NCBI GenBank assembly: GCA_021826795.1
Contig: JAKAYM010000027.1
Location: 1 to 16,230, forward strand
From: Thermoplasmata archaeon
Lineage (GTDB): Archaea > Thermoplasmatota > Thermoplasmata > Thermoplasmatales > Thermoplasmataceae
Direction: 5' to 3'
DNA length: 16,230 nucleotides
Each line of letters opens with the position of its first letter. Within the stretch, counting starts at the first letter, position 1. The notes beneath the pieces were generated by a model. It made no database searches and had not been told where the DNA came from. It worked only from the letters and a program-made list of their open reading frames with translations. Shown one piece after another: positions 6,667 to 13,391 of this stretch. The position numbers and the translations under genes were made by a program.

Positions 6667-6675
6667 CACCTCCTT
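6667..6675 (-). promoter_or_regulatory. Near-perfect Shine-Dalgarno for the acidic microprotein
   Basis: AAGGAGGTG on the minus strand, spaced 5 nt (CATCA) from the ATG at 6661. It stands out because most other genes here show TATA boxes at leaderless spacing and no Shine-Dalgarno, implying that this message has a leader. Confidence 0.7.
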
Positions 6676-6782
6676 ACTCAGTAATAAATATTGTCATTAA
6701 TAAACTTTGTTATATTATTCCTGTAATTTTTATAGACTTCCAAAGGTGGTGAAATCTTTATATTGAAATAACATTTACTAGT

Positions 6783-7724
6783 ATGTATAAAATTGAACAG
6801 GAGGAAATACTAGTACCCTCTTTGGAAAACAATCCACTGGGCGACCCGGCTATAAGAAAAATAATAACGATAGAAAATAAGGTTAATAATAAAACCCCTG
6901 TTCTTATCGGACTTCCTGGATTTTTCGGTTCAGGCAACAGCTTTTTGAACAAAAATTATACCAGCTTCGATTTTATAGACTTAATTATTAGGCTTCAGGA
7001 TAAATTTAGTTTTATAATTGTCTTACCGGATACTATGACAAAGTTTGGTGGCAATCAATTTGTAGATTCTACTGCTATAGGAAATTATAAGACCTATATT
7101 ACTAAGGACCTGACAAAATATATAAAAACGAAATACGGCAGGAGAGACACATATCTTTTTGGAAAATCCTCCGGCGGATTCGGTTCAATTTCCCTCGTAA
7201 TGCATCATCCGGAAATTTACAGTGGATTTATAGATGTTTCTGGTGATTCTTATTTTTCTTACTGTTATATGCCTGATTTTGCAGTAGCCTTTATGGAGAT
7301 CAGGGAATCGGGCTTGAAGAAGTTTATTGAAGAATATAGAAAAAGCTTTACACATACACAGAACCAGTTGACGGCATATAACGTTATAGCCATGGCTGCG
7401 TCTTATTCACCTAGGGGTACAGAAATAGACCTTCCATTTTCCATGGAAACTGGAGAGCTAATCTCTGATGTATGGGATAGATGGATGAAATTCGATCCTG
7501 TTAATCGACTTGTAAATGAAATCGATCAGTTAAAGGGAAAAAAAATAATCTTGCAGACTGGAAATCGTGATGAGTTCAGGATAAACATAGGGATGGGGAT
7601 AATTCATAACGCGCTTGAAAAAGGCGGTGTAATGCATACGTTTAAGGAATACTCTGCCGGGCATTTTAACACCAATTATTTTTATATAGATTCATTCCCG
7701 GAAATACTGGAAGAATATCGATAA
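6783..7724 (+). CDS. Alpha/beta-hydrolase, esterase D / S-formylglutathione hydrolase-like
   Basis: Predicted carboxylesterase of the putative-esterase (PF00756) type. 313 residues. The nucleophile elbow is GKSSGG with Ser129; the likely acid is Asp263 (GNRDEF) and the His is His294 (SAGHF), correct triad order and spacing. The oxyanion region is near LIGLPGFFGSGN (42-52). No signal peptide, so cytosolic. TATA-like CTTTATATTG at 6756-6765 lies 18-27 nt upstream; no Shine-Dalgarno adjoins the ATG, suggesting a leaderless message. Divergent from the acidic microprotein gene. The substrate cannot be read; S-formylglutathione is unlikely in an archaeon that probably lacks glutathione, so a general acyl or sugar esterase is the safer description. 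Confidence 0.82.
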   Translation: MYKIEQEEILVPSLENNPLGDPAIRKIITIENKVNNKTPVLIGLPGFFGSGNSFLNKNYTSFDFIDLIIRLQDKFSFIIVLPDTMTKFGGNQFVDSTAIGNYKTYITKDLTKYIKTKYGRRDTYLFGKSSGGFGSISLVMHHPEIYSGFIDVSGDSYFSYCYMPDFAVAFMEIRESGLKKFIEEYRKSFTHTQNQLTAYNVIAMAASYSPRGTEIDLPFSMETGELISDVWDRWMKFDPVNRLVNEIDQLKGKKIILQTGNRDEFRINIGMGIIHNALEKGGVMHTFKEYSAGHFNTNYFYIDSFPEILEEYR

Positions 7725-7781
7725 AAGAAAAAAATTCTACTAAATAAATAGAAAATATCTAAATAATACCATATTAATAAT

Positions 7782-8087
7782 TTATCCTTTCCATATGCCC
7801 AGGCCTAATCCCACAAGGAATAAGACTGTTACAATTGTGATGGCACCTATATGACCGAGACCAATCAGGCCTGGCGCCTTACTGATATTATCAAAAATAA
7901 ATTTTGTTGCGTACGAAGAAATTTCACTCAACGAAATCTTAGGTATGAAAGCCAGCCCTACATAACCCGCCAGTACAAACGCTATTATTAATAATATGGC
8001 AGATACTATACCCTTCTTAATCGCCAATCCAAACAGCAAACCATCAATGAAAGCTATTATCAATAATACGTAACCTGAAATATCCAT
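7782..8087 (-). CDS. Small integral membrane protein, unknown function
   Basis: 101 residues with three probable membrane helices: about 5-23 (YVLLIIAFIDGLLFGLAI), 26-48 (GIVSAILLIIAFVLAGYVGL) and 76-98 (LGHIGAITIVTVLFLVGLGL). A short soluble stretch (about 50-70, ISLSEISSYATKFIFDNISK) separates helices two and three. The Gly-rich, Ile/Val-rich helices resemble small CvpA-like or colicin V-production-type membrane proteins in style, but I cannot assign it. TTTATAAA at 8109-8116 lies 22-29 nt upstream, implying a leaderless transcript. Divergent from the prenyltransferase gene across a 136-nt spacer. Confidence 0.75.
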   Translation of the reverse strand: MDISGYVLLIIAFIDGLLFGLAIKKGIVSAILLIIAFVLAGYVGLAFIPKISLSEISSYATKFIFDNISKAPGLIGLGHIGAITIVTVLFLVGLGLGIWKG

Positions 8088-8108
8088 AATAGTGTAAACA
8101 AAATTTTA

Positions 8109-8116
8109 TTTATAAA
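8109..8116 (-). promoter_or_regulatory. TATA box of the small membrane protein gene
   Basis: TTTATAAA is 22-29 nt upstream of the ATG at 8087. It faces away from the UbiA gene promoter in the same spacer. Confidence 0.5.
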
Positions 8117-8193
8117 TGTTTGCATGTTTTTATTGTATTTATTTTTGGCATAAATGAAAATTTAGATTTTTATTATTTTCATCTTAAGTAAAA

Positions 8194-8205
8194 TATTTTA
8201 TTAAT
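8194..8205 (+). promoter_or_regulatory. TATA-like box of the UbiA-family gene
   Basis: TATTTTATTAAT lies 19-30 nt upstream of the ATG at 8224, consistent with a leaderless start. Confidence 0.4.
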
Positions 8206-8223
8206 GCAAATATAGGGTTGTAA

Positions 8224-9036
8224 ATGAATAAATGGTTAAAGATCACAAGGCCAGTAAATGGCTTCATGGGTTTCTTTTCAATATACATAGTAGGTTTTAT
8301 AGCTGTAAATATACACATTTTAAATTTTTTAATTCCTATTTCCCTCGGTGCTATAAGTGTATTTCTTGTCACTGCTGGTGGGAATATTATCAACGATATA
8401 AGTGATCTGGAAACAGATAAATACAACCATCCAGAGAGACCATTGCCTTCTGGTACAATATCAAAACAGTTGGCTTATTATATGGCTCTTTCTTTTTTTA
8501 TTGGAGGTTTTCTAGTATCCCTATTTGTATCTTTGCTTATAAGTTCTGTGGTGGTATTAGCTGAATTACTCCTTGTTAGTTACGAATTTAAAACTAAAAA
8601 AATGGGACTACCAGGAAACGTAACAATAAGCCTTCTGATTGGGATGATATTTCTCTATGGTGGTTTTATTACCAATACACTGTCAAAGATGGTACTGTTA
8701 TTTTTACTGGCTTTCTTCTCCAATATGTCAAGGGAAATTATGAAGGATATCGAGGATGTTAGAGGTGATGTAGATAGGAATACACTTCCAAAGAGAATAG
8801 GAATTCAGAATGCCAAAATAATCTCATCTATATTTGTGATTATCACTATTCTTATTTCCTTCCTTCCCTATTATTTTCACATATTGTCAGTGTACTATCT
8901 TTATGCGGTTTTTATAGACGATTTTCTGTTTGCACTTACTATCATTTATATTTATACAAATATATCAAAGGGCCAGAAAGTATCAAAGATAGCAATGATC
9001 TGGGGTATGGCATGCTTTCTGCTGGGTGGATTCTAA
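8224..9036 (+). CDS. UbiA-family prenyltransferase, probable digeranylgeranylglyceryl phosphate synthase
   Basis: Integral membrane enzyme that attaches the second geranylgeranyl chain to geranylgeranylglyceryl phosphate in archaeal ether-lipid synthesis. 270 residues with about eight or nine hydrophobic helices. The two Asp-rich prenyl-diphosphate/Mg sites are present: NDISDLETD (57-65), followed by NHPERPLPSG, and KDIEDVRGDVD (174-184), followed by TLPKRIG. These sequences and the short length match archaeal DGGGP synthases. It could instead be another UbiA enzyme such as a quinone prenyltransferase; the PERPLPSG segment after the first site favours the lipid enzyme. It appears monocistronic; the tRNA-Ser gene lies downstream on the opposite strand. 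Confidence 0.85.
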   Translation: MNKWLKITRPVNGFMGFFSIYIVGFIAVNIHILNFLIPISLGAISVFLVTAGGNIINDISDLETDKYNHPERPLPSGTISKQLAYYMALSFFIGGFLVSLFVSLLISSVVVLAELLLVSYEFKTKKMGLPGNVTISLLIGMIFLYGGFITNTLSKMVLLFLLAFFSNMSREIMKDIEDVRGDVDRNTLPKRIGIQNAKIISSIFVIITILISFLPYYFHILSVYYLYAVFIDDFLFALTIIYIYTNISKGQKVSKIAMIWGMACFLLGGF

Positions 9037-9086
9037 ACATATAAAGTCTCAAAAATTGTTTTGATCCTATTACTTAAAAGAATATG

Positions 9087-9169
9087 CGCGGGGAATGGGA
9101 TTTGAACCCATGCTCTCATTTCGAGAAACAGCTTAGCAGGCTGCCGCCGTACCACTGGGCCATCCCCGC
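9087..9169 (-). tRNA. tRNA-Ser (anticodon GCU)
   Basis: 83 nt, class II. The acceptor stem GCGGGGA pairs fully with TCCCCGC, with discriminator G as usual for tRNA-Ser. The D arm is GCC/GGC with a GG in the loop; the anticodon stem GCAGC/GCTGT has the loop CTGCTAA, anticodon GCU (AGC/AGU codons). The 16-nt variable arm pairs TCTC with GAGA. The T arm is ATGGG-TTCAAAT-CCCAT. No intron. The next bases after the discriminator are CAT, so CCA is not encoded. The 5' end is only 3 nt after the stop of the upstream 60-residue gene, implying cotranscription or a promoter inside that gene. Confidence 0.97.
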
Positions 9170-9172
9170 ATT

Positions 9173-9355
9173 TTATGCAGGATATCTATCCTGCAGGTCG
9201 TTTGCTATTTCTTCAAGTATTTCTTCAAAGTTTTCATTTTCCATGCTGACCACTTCACCTGTGGGTAAAGTCATGCGTACATAGTAAATTTCACCGTCCT
9301 TAGATATTTCAATATCAGCCAGGCTATCTCCCATATACCTATAATTATTAGCCAT
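9173..9355 (-). CDS. 60-residue acidic hypothetical protein directly upstream of tRNA-Ser
   Basis: MANNYRYMGDSLADIEISKD, then GEIYYVRMTLPTGEVVSMEN and an acidic helix ENFEEILEEIANDLQDRY. The pattern of a short beta meander (DIEISKDGEIYYVRMTLPTGEVV) plus one amphipathic helix looks like a genuine small folded protein rather than a shadow of the tRNA. I recognise no family. The TAA (9173-9175) is 3 nt from the mature tRNA 5' end on the same strand. No strong TATA box is seen at -26; an AT-rich AATAATTATG lies about 35-45 nt upstream of the ATG, so a short leader is possible. Confidence 0.7.
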   Translation of the reverse strand: MANNYRYMGDSLADIEISKDGEIYYVRMTLPTGEVVSMENENFEEILEEIANDLQDRYPA

Positions 9356-9463
9356 ATATTATGTTTTTCAATACCACGAGCTTCCACATAATTATTTTCT
9401 TTGTAGTTTAAAATCAATACAAATCCAGTGTATACAAATAAATTCCATAGGTTATTCTAATTA

Positions 9464-10042
9464 TCAGAGTAGATGTCCCATTTTATCTTTCTTTGTCTCC
9501 AAATAAAATTTATCAAATTCTGTGGGTTCAATGATAACAGGAATTCTTTTCACTATTTTTATTCCGTTGTCTTCTAGGAATTTAATTTTTTCAGGATTAT
9601 TGGTCATTATCTGAACAGACTCTATTTTAAAATATTTTATAACGTCTGCAGCAAAATTGTACTTTCTGTTGTCTGCAGGAAGCCCCTGCTCCACATTTGC
9701 CTCTACCGTATCCAATCCTGTATCTTCAAGATGATATGCCCTGATTTTATTCAGAAGTCCTATGCCTCTGCCTTCCTGTCTTAAATATATGAGCATACCA
9801 TAATCCTGCTTGCCTATATATCTCATTGATGTCAATAATTGATCCCTGCAATCGCATCTCATCGACCCAAAAACGTCTCCAGTCAGGCACTCAGAATGAA
9901 TTCTTACAGGCACATTCTCTTTTCCCTCCACGTTTCCATGTACAAGAACGGCGTGGTCCATATTTTCATCATTTTTGAAAACGTATATTTCGAATGAGCC
10001 GAATCTGGTCGGTAATCTGGCCTTAGAATAAAATTCTAACAT
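9464..10042 (-). CDS. ribA: GTP cyclohydrolase II (riboflavin biosynthesis)
   Basis: Converts GTP to 2,5-diamino-6-ribosylamino-pyrimidinone phosphate, formate and pyrophosphate, the first step of bacterial-type riboflavin synthesis. About 192 residues from the ATG at 10042, normal for a stand-alone RibA. The Zn ligands are in ECLTGD and MRCDC (C55, C66, C68 counted from the GTG start). [11 protein letters not shown] binds the phosphates; YHLED supplies the catalytic Tyr; PADNRKY carries the Asp and the Arg. All key residues are present. A GTG at 10051 would add three residues; TATA-like TTTTTATAG at about 10069-10077 lies 27-35 nt before the ATG, so both starts are possible. Many archaea use GTP cyclohydrolase III instead, so this may be of bacterial origin. 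Confidence 0.93.
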   Translation of the reverse strand: MLEFYSKARLPTRFGSFEIYVFKNDENMDHAVLVHGNVEGKENVPVRIHSECLTGDVFGSMRCDCRDQLLTSMRYIGKQDYGMLIYLRQEGRGIGLLNKIRAYHLEDTGLDTVEANVEQGLPADNRKYNFAADVIKYFKIESVQIMTNNPEKIKFLEDNGIKIVKRIPVIIEPTEFDKFYLETKKDKMGHLL

Positions 10043-10137
10043 ATTTGTCACAAGAAATTGCTAAATTCTATAAAAAGATATTTAAAAATTATTTTTATAG
10101 CAGGTTCATGGATTTTCAAAATAAGATGGCCCGTACT

Positions 10138-11298
10138 TTATTCTAATTTCTCAGTGATTATATATCCATTTCCGGATTTGAATACATACATATTCTTGTT
10201 CCCTTTCAGATTTTTTTCCAGCGCGTTTTTGTGCATATACATTTCATCAGGTTCCATATTGAATCTGAAAAATACTTTCCCTCCATCATATTTTGCAAGA
10301 CTATGTTCAATATTCAAATCATCAGAAAAATCTATGATAGAATACTGTGTACCCGGAAATGTCTTTAATTCAGAATTCCCTGCAAATACGTACCGTTTCT
10401 GATCTAAGTATATCATTTTCCAGTCGGGATCTATAATATCATTCAAAAGTTTGGCATATACTACGGAAATGTCAGGCATATATAGATATTTAAAGTTCTT
10501 GCATTCATGAGATAATGATTTTTTAAATTCATCCGGCCTACCAGAATGTATTATATTTTCCGGAAGAATAACAGCAGTTGATTCTTCTTTTGAAAGCGAT
10601 GGTGAATAGACCGTTAATCTATTCAGGCTTCCGTTTATGGATATATACTCTTTTTCTCCCTTTAAAAGTATATTTTCCCATTTAATATGGGGAGGAAGGT
10701 CGATAGCATACCCGAAAATGTTATCTGAAACAGAAATAGAATTAAGGGGATTCGGAGACAGCTGTGAAAAATATTTTTCCTTTGAATTTGATGGGCGTAA
10801 AGGGTCACTGAATATTATCGAGTCTCTGAAATCACCAGAATAATTGAAAAAATCATCATTTATGAAATTAGCAGTGGATTTATATGGAATTCGGTTCAGA
10901 AGAGCCATTAGATATCTGGATTTATTCATTTCAATACCTATTACATGGGAATACTTGGCAAATACAATATCTTGCATACCTGCACCACTTCCCGCATCAA
11001 TAATGTAATGCCCCTTTAATCTCGCAGCCCTGTATTTTCCTATTATTTCCGGGGTTGAATACATAGAGGAATAATAATCAAGAAATAGGTGGCCTGCGTA
11101 TGTAAATTTTCGAGAGACCCTTATTCTAGATTTGGCAAATTCAAATAAACATTTAAAATCGGGGTTTCTTTGCCTGTTAAGCCGTTCTGAAGAGTAACCT
11201 TTGCGGATCATATCAACTATATCATTTATTTTCTGATCTACAGCTTCATAATAAGTCTCTGAACTATAGATTTTACTCAATAGATTATTAACATTCAT
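10138..11298 (-). CDS. SAM-dependent methyltransferase of the THUMP-like-domain family
   Basis: Predicted class I methyltransferase, probably acting on RNA. 386 residues. An alpha-helical N-terminal region (1-65) leads into KFTYAGHLFLDYYSSMYSTP and KYRAARL, matching the family block that precedes motif I. The SAM site is IIDAGSGAGMQD (99-110), with acidic E123 closing the second strand and DD at 148-149. The SDPLRPSNSKEKYFSQLSPNPL-type segment (164 onward) corresponds to the DPARR...YSPPL block of these proteins. IDLPPHIKWENI and ISINGSLNRLTVY lead into the C-terminal THUMP-like domain (about 300-386). Its ATG overlaps the stop of the AhpD-like gene (ATGA), so the two are translationally coupled. 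The modified RNA is unknown. Confidence 0.75.
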   Translation of the reverse strand: MNVNNLLSKIYSSETYYEAVDQKINDIVDMIRKGYSSERLNRQRNPDFKCLFEFAKSRIRVSRKFTYAGHLFLDYYSSMYSTPEIIGKYRAARLKGHYIIDAGSGAGMQDIVFAKYSHVIGIEMNKSRYLMALLNRIPYKSTANFINDDFFNYSGDFRDSIIFSDPLRPSNSKEKYFSQLSPNPLNSISVSDNIFGYAIDLPPHIKWENILLKGEKEYISINGSLNRLTVYSPSLSKEESTAVILPENIIHSGRPDEFKKSLSHECKNFKYLYMPDISVVYAKLLNDIIDPDWKMIYLDQKRYVFAGNSELKTFPGTQYSIIDFSDDLNIEHSLAKYDGGKVFFRFNMEPDEMYMHKNALEKNLKGNKNMYVFKSGNGYIITEKLE

Positions 11299-11633
11299 TG
11301 TTTTTCAAACTGGTTTATTGCATCAACTAAGCTGTTCATTTCCATAAGTGCCTGTGAGCCATACATTAATACGGTTACATAGCCCACTTCCATAAGCTCG
11401 TTTTTAGTTGCACCTGCCTTAAATGCTTCATTAACATGATATGAAATGCACCATTCACATCTGGCCGCAATTCCCAGAGCAAGGGCCAATAATTCTTTTG
11501 TTTTAGTGTCAAGGGCTCCGGAATTCATGGTTATGCCCATGAAATTCATAAATGAGCTTGTAAATTCTTTGTTATCCTTATTAGATTCTACTATTATCCT
11601 GTTGACTTCTTGTAATTTTTTATTAGCGTCCAT
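11295..11633 (-). CDS. Carboxymuconolactone decarboxylase / AhpD-like protein
   Basis: 112 residues from the ATG at 11633, an all-helical CMD-family fold. It carries the AhpD redox motif CEWCISYH (C59, C62, H66), which in AhpD gives alkylhydroperoxidase or disulfide-reductase activity; the surrounding LALALGIAARC...HVNEAFKAGATKNELMEV is diagnostic of the family. A TTG at 11642 would add three residues, but TATATATAATAAG at 11652-11664 is spaced for a leaderless start at 11633. Its TGA overlaps the methyltransferase start by four bases (ATGA). Single-domain CMD proteins of this size typically form hexamers. The physiological substrate is unknown; oxidative-stress or thiol-disulfide work is the likeliest role. 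Confidence 0.9.
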   Translation of the reverse strand: MDANKKLQEVNRIIVESNKDNKEFTSSFMNFMGITMNSGALDTKTKELLALALGIAARCEWCISYHVNEAFKAGATKNELMEVGYVTVLMYGSQALMEMNSLVDAINQFEKQ

Positions 11634-11651
11634 ATTTATCAACAGCTCATA

Positions 11652-11664
11652 CTTATTATATATA
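11652..11664 (-). promoter_or_regulatory. TATA box of the AhpD-like/methyltransferase operon
   Basis: TATATATAATAAG on the minus strand lies 19-31 nt upstream of the ATG at 11633. It sets that ATG as the leaderless start and would drive both overlapping genes. Confidence 0.5.
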
Positions 11665-11797
11665 TTAGGGTAATGTTATTATAGGTATTTTGTGGAGTTT
11701 CACTGTTAATTTTATATTGAACAGGGAAAATGGTGTACTGATCCTGAATGAATTTTAAATAAATATACATATTATGGGGTTACAAATATAATAGTTC

Positions 11798-11902
11798 ATG
11801 GTAAAACCATAGATAGATTAAATAAATTAAAACACTCCAAGGGAAAGCTTTAATGATGTTATAATAGAACTAATAAATGAACAGGATAAAAGTAAAGAAT
11901 AA
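11798..11902 (+). pseudogene. Probable VapB-type (DUF217/UPF0330) antitoxin remnant
   Basis: One frame reads GKTIDRLNKLKHSKGKL (11800-11850) before a stop; shifting frame within GGGAAAGCTTT gives SFNDVIIELINEQDKSKE and TAA at 11900-11902. Joined, KTI..RLNKLKHSKGKSFNDVIIELI follows the archaeal VapB pattern KTI...Y..L..LK..GKSFSDVI..LI. The frameshift, and loss of a few residues after KTI, mark it as broken. No PIN-domain VapC follows. Assignment is by pattern memory and is moderate. Confidence 0.45.
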
Positions 11903-12059
11903 CATAATAAAAGATAAGGTAAACAAAACTAAAGAGAGAGGAAAGTACCAGCCAGCAGTGATTATTAAAACAAAGATAGACAGTGATAAACTAAACATTA
12001 ACACATCAAAGGCATTAAAGAGAATATTTTTAGAGGTAAATGGCTGTACAATTACATAA
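11877..12059 (+). CDS. Doubtful 60-residue Lys-rich ORF
   Basis: ATG at 11877, inside the antitoxin remnant in another frame, to TAA at 12057-12059. The product begins MNRIKVKNNIIKDKVNKTKE and ends with KRIFLEVNGCTIT. The N-terminal half is low-complexity Lys/Asn as expected of A-rich non-coding DNA; the C-terminal half (YQPAVIIKTKIDSDKLNINT onward) looks more protein-like. No family recognised and no clear promoter. It may be a fragment of a lost gene. Confidence 0.25.
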   Translation: MNRIKVKNNIIKDKVNKTKERGKYQPAVIIKTKIDSDKLNINTSKALKRIFLEVNGCTIT

Positions 12060-12177
12060 TAAAAATAAGGAATTCAATAATGACATATTAAATATGAGTT
12101 ATAAAATAAATAATGTACCATTTTTCGATAGATTGATTTGCGTCAATAGATTCAGGATAAAGTACATAGATGCATAA
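12040..12177 (+). CDS. Doubtful 45-residue ORF
   Basis: ATG at 12040 to TAA at 12175-12177, beginning MAVQLHNKNKEFNNDILNMS and ending VNRFRIKYIDA. It overlaps the end of the preceding small ORF by 20 nt. AGAGGT lies too close (2 nt) before the ATG to be a good Shine-Dalgarno. No family recognised. The second half (VPFFDRLICVNRFRIKYIDA) looks more like protein than the first. Low confidence. Confidence 0.2.
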   Translation: MAVQLHNKNKEFNNDILNMSYKINNVPFFDRLICVNRFRIKYIDA

Positions 12178-12218
12178 ACAGTACGTAAAATCTAAGACAA
12201 TGCATTTTATGATACAAG

Positions 12219-12224
12219 AAGGTG
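12219..12224 (+). promoter_or_regulatory. Shine-Dalgarno-like site before folD
   Basis: AAGGTG is 6 nt before the ATG at 12231. It favours that ATG over the GTG at 12222, which lies inside the site. One of the few genes here with such a signal. Confidence 0.5.
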
Positions 12225-12230
12225 CTGAAT

Positions 12231-13073
12231 ATGTTGTTGGACGGAAAAATAGTTGCAAATAAAAAAATGCTAAAGATCAGGTCAGAAATTGATGCCATAA
12301 GAGATAAATATAAGATAACACCAAAGCTTCAGCTGATTCAGATCGGAAACGATCCTGCCAGTACTATCTATGCCAATTCAAAAATTAAACGTGGAGATAA
12401 GCTTGGAGTAGAGGTTGAATTAAAAAATTTCTCTTCAATAGATCAGAAAAGTCTTATAGACTACGTCAGAACGTTCAACAGAAGAGATGATATACATGGG
12501 ATAATGATAGAATCACCATTACCACCAGGCCTGAATTTTTATAATACGGTTAATAACATAAGCTTTTACAAAGATTCAGATGGAATGACCCCATATAATC
12601 AAGGAAATCTGTCCATGAAAAATGAGATGATCGCTCCTGCAACAGCGAGGGCAGTGATAGATATTATTGAATATTATAAAGTACCTGGTAAAATTGTTTG
12701 TATAATTAACAGGTCTCCGGTTGTCGGGCGTCCGCTTTCAATGCTGCTTCTTAACAGAGATTATACAGTAACACTATGTCATAGCAAAACTCCGGATATC
12801 AGAAAAATTTCAAGGGAAAGTGATATAGTGATTGTTGCCGTAGGGATTTCTGGATTCCTTGATAAAGATTATGTTAAACCAGATTCTACAGTGATAGATG
12901 TCGGGATTAACTATTCCGGAAGAGAAATTACCGGTGATGCTAATTTTTCTGTACTGGAAAAATATATAATAAATATCACTCCTGTTCCGGGCGGTATAGG
13001 GATAGTTACAGCAACAGATATATTTGAAAATTTTGTCAACGGATTGAAATACCAGCTTGAAAATAAAAAATGA
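12231..13073 (+). CDS. folD: Bifunctional methylenetetrahydrofolate dehydrogenase / methenyl-THF cyclohydrolase
   Basis: Interconverts 5,10-methylene-, methenyl- and 10-formyl-tetrahydrofolate using NAD(P). 280 residues, the usual length. The catalytic Tyr and Lys are in STIYANSKIKRG (Y47, K51). The substrate loop is IMIESPLPPG; the conserved Asp is in YKDSDGMTPYNQG; NRSPVVGRPLSMLLL is the Rossmann nucleotide site; then CHSKTPDI, STVIDVGINY and ITPVPGGIGIVTATDI. Two positions differ from the bacterial/eukaryotic consensus: VQLPLP is IESPLP (Gln to Glu/Ser region) and PCTP is PATA. As I recall, Thermoplasma FolD shares both, so this looks like a lineage trait. The start is chosen from the Shine-Dalgarno. 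Monocistronic. Confidence 0.95.
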   Translation: MLLDGKIVANKKMLKIRSEIDAIRDKYKITPKLQLIQIGNDPASTIYANSKIKRGDKLGVEVELKNFSSIDQKSLIDYVRTFNRRDDIHGIMIESPLPPGLNFYNTVNNISFYKDSDGMTPYNQGNLSMKNEMIAPATARAVIDIIEYYKVPGKIVCIINRSPVVGRPLSMLLLNRDYTVTLCHSKTPDIRKISRESDIVIVAVGISGFLDKDYVKPDSTVIDVGINYSGREITGDANFSVLEKYIINITPVPGGIGIVTATDIFENFVNGLKYQLENKK

Positions 13074-13117
13074 TTTATTAAACAAACGTTTATATCTAAC
13101 TCTTTATTTCTTTTTGT

Positions 13118-13387
13118 ATGTGTGATATTGAACAGGCCCTTGATCAATTTATTTACTCTAAATTTATAAATACAGTTAACAGAATATATATTTTAAAGGG
13201 CTTTTATGACATATATATTAATGATTCAGTATATTCTGGCGTAAATATGTTAACAGTCAACAATGGGGTCCTCAAAATATACAGTATAGATTCGATGGTG
13301 TTTTCAATAAATTATACAGATGTATGCTGTATCGCCGTTTACAAAGATTACAGAAAACTGAATTTTATAGTTAAACAAAGACAGTAG
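13118..13387 (+). CDS. 89-residue hypothetical protein, beta-rich
   Basis: Not recognised. A short N-terminal helix (IEQALDQFIYSKFINTVNRI) is followed by alternating hydrophobic strands: YILKGFYDIYINDSVYSGVN, MLTVNNGVLKIYSIDSMVFS and INYTDVCCIAVYKDYRKLNF, ending IVKQRQ. Helix plus five or so strands in under 90 residues recalls Sm-like or small beta-barrel folds, but this is only a shape guess. Adjacent Cys pair at C69-C70. TTTATATC at 13089-13096 is 22-29 nt upstream, and no Shine-Dalgarno, so leaderless. It converges on the HEPN-like gene with only 4 nt between the two stops. Confidence 0.65.
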   Translation: MCDIEQALDQFIYSKFINTVNRIYILKGFYDIYINDSVYSGVNMLTVNNGVLKIYSIDSMVFSINYTDVCCIAVYKDYRKLNFIVKQRQ

Positions 13388-13391
13388 GATA

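Larger units (their letters stand above)
11674..12221. other. Gene-poor AT-rich stretch with decayed and doubtful ORFs
   Basis: No firm gene in about 550 nt between the AhpD-like operon and folD. It holds a probable antitoxin remnant (11798-11902) and two overlapping small ORFs (11877-12059 and 12040-12177) listed separately. Codon-poor, A-rich sequence with many stops suggests an old insertion or toxin-antitoxin site in decay. Confidence 0.4.

Noticed and set aside
9084..9284. Plus-strand 66-residue ORF
   Set aside because: It runs antisense through the tRNA-Ser gene and the 60-residue gene, so it is a shadow.
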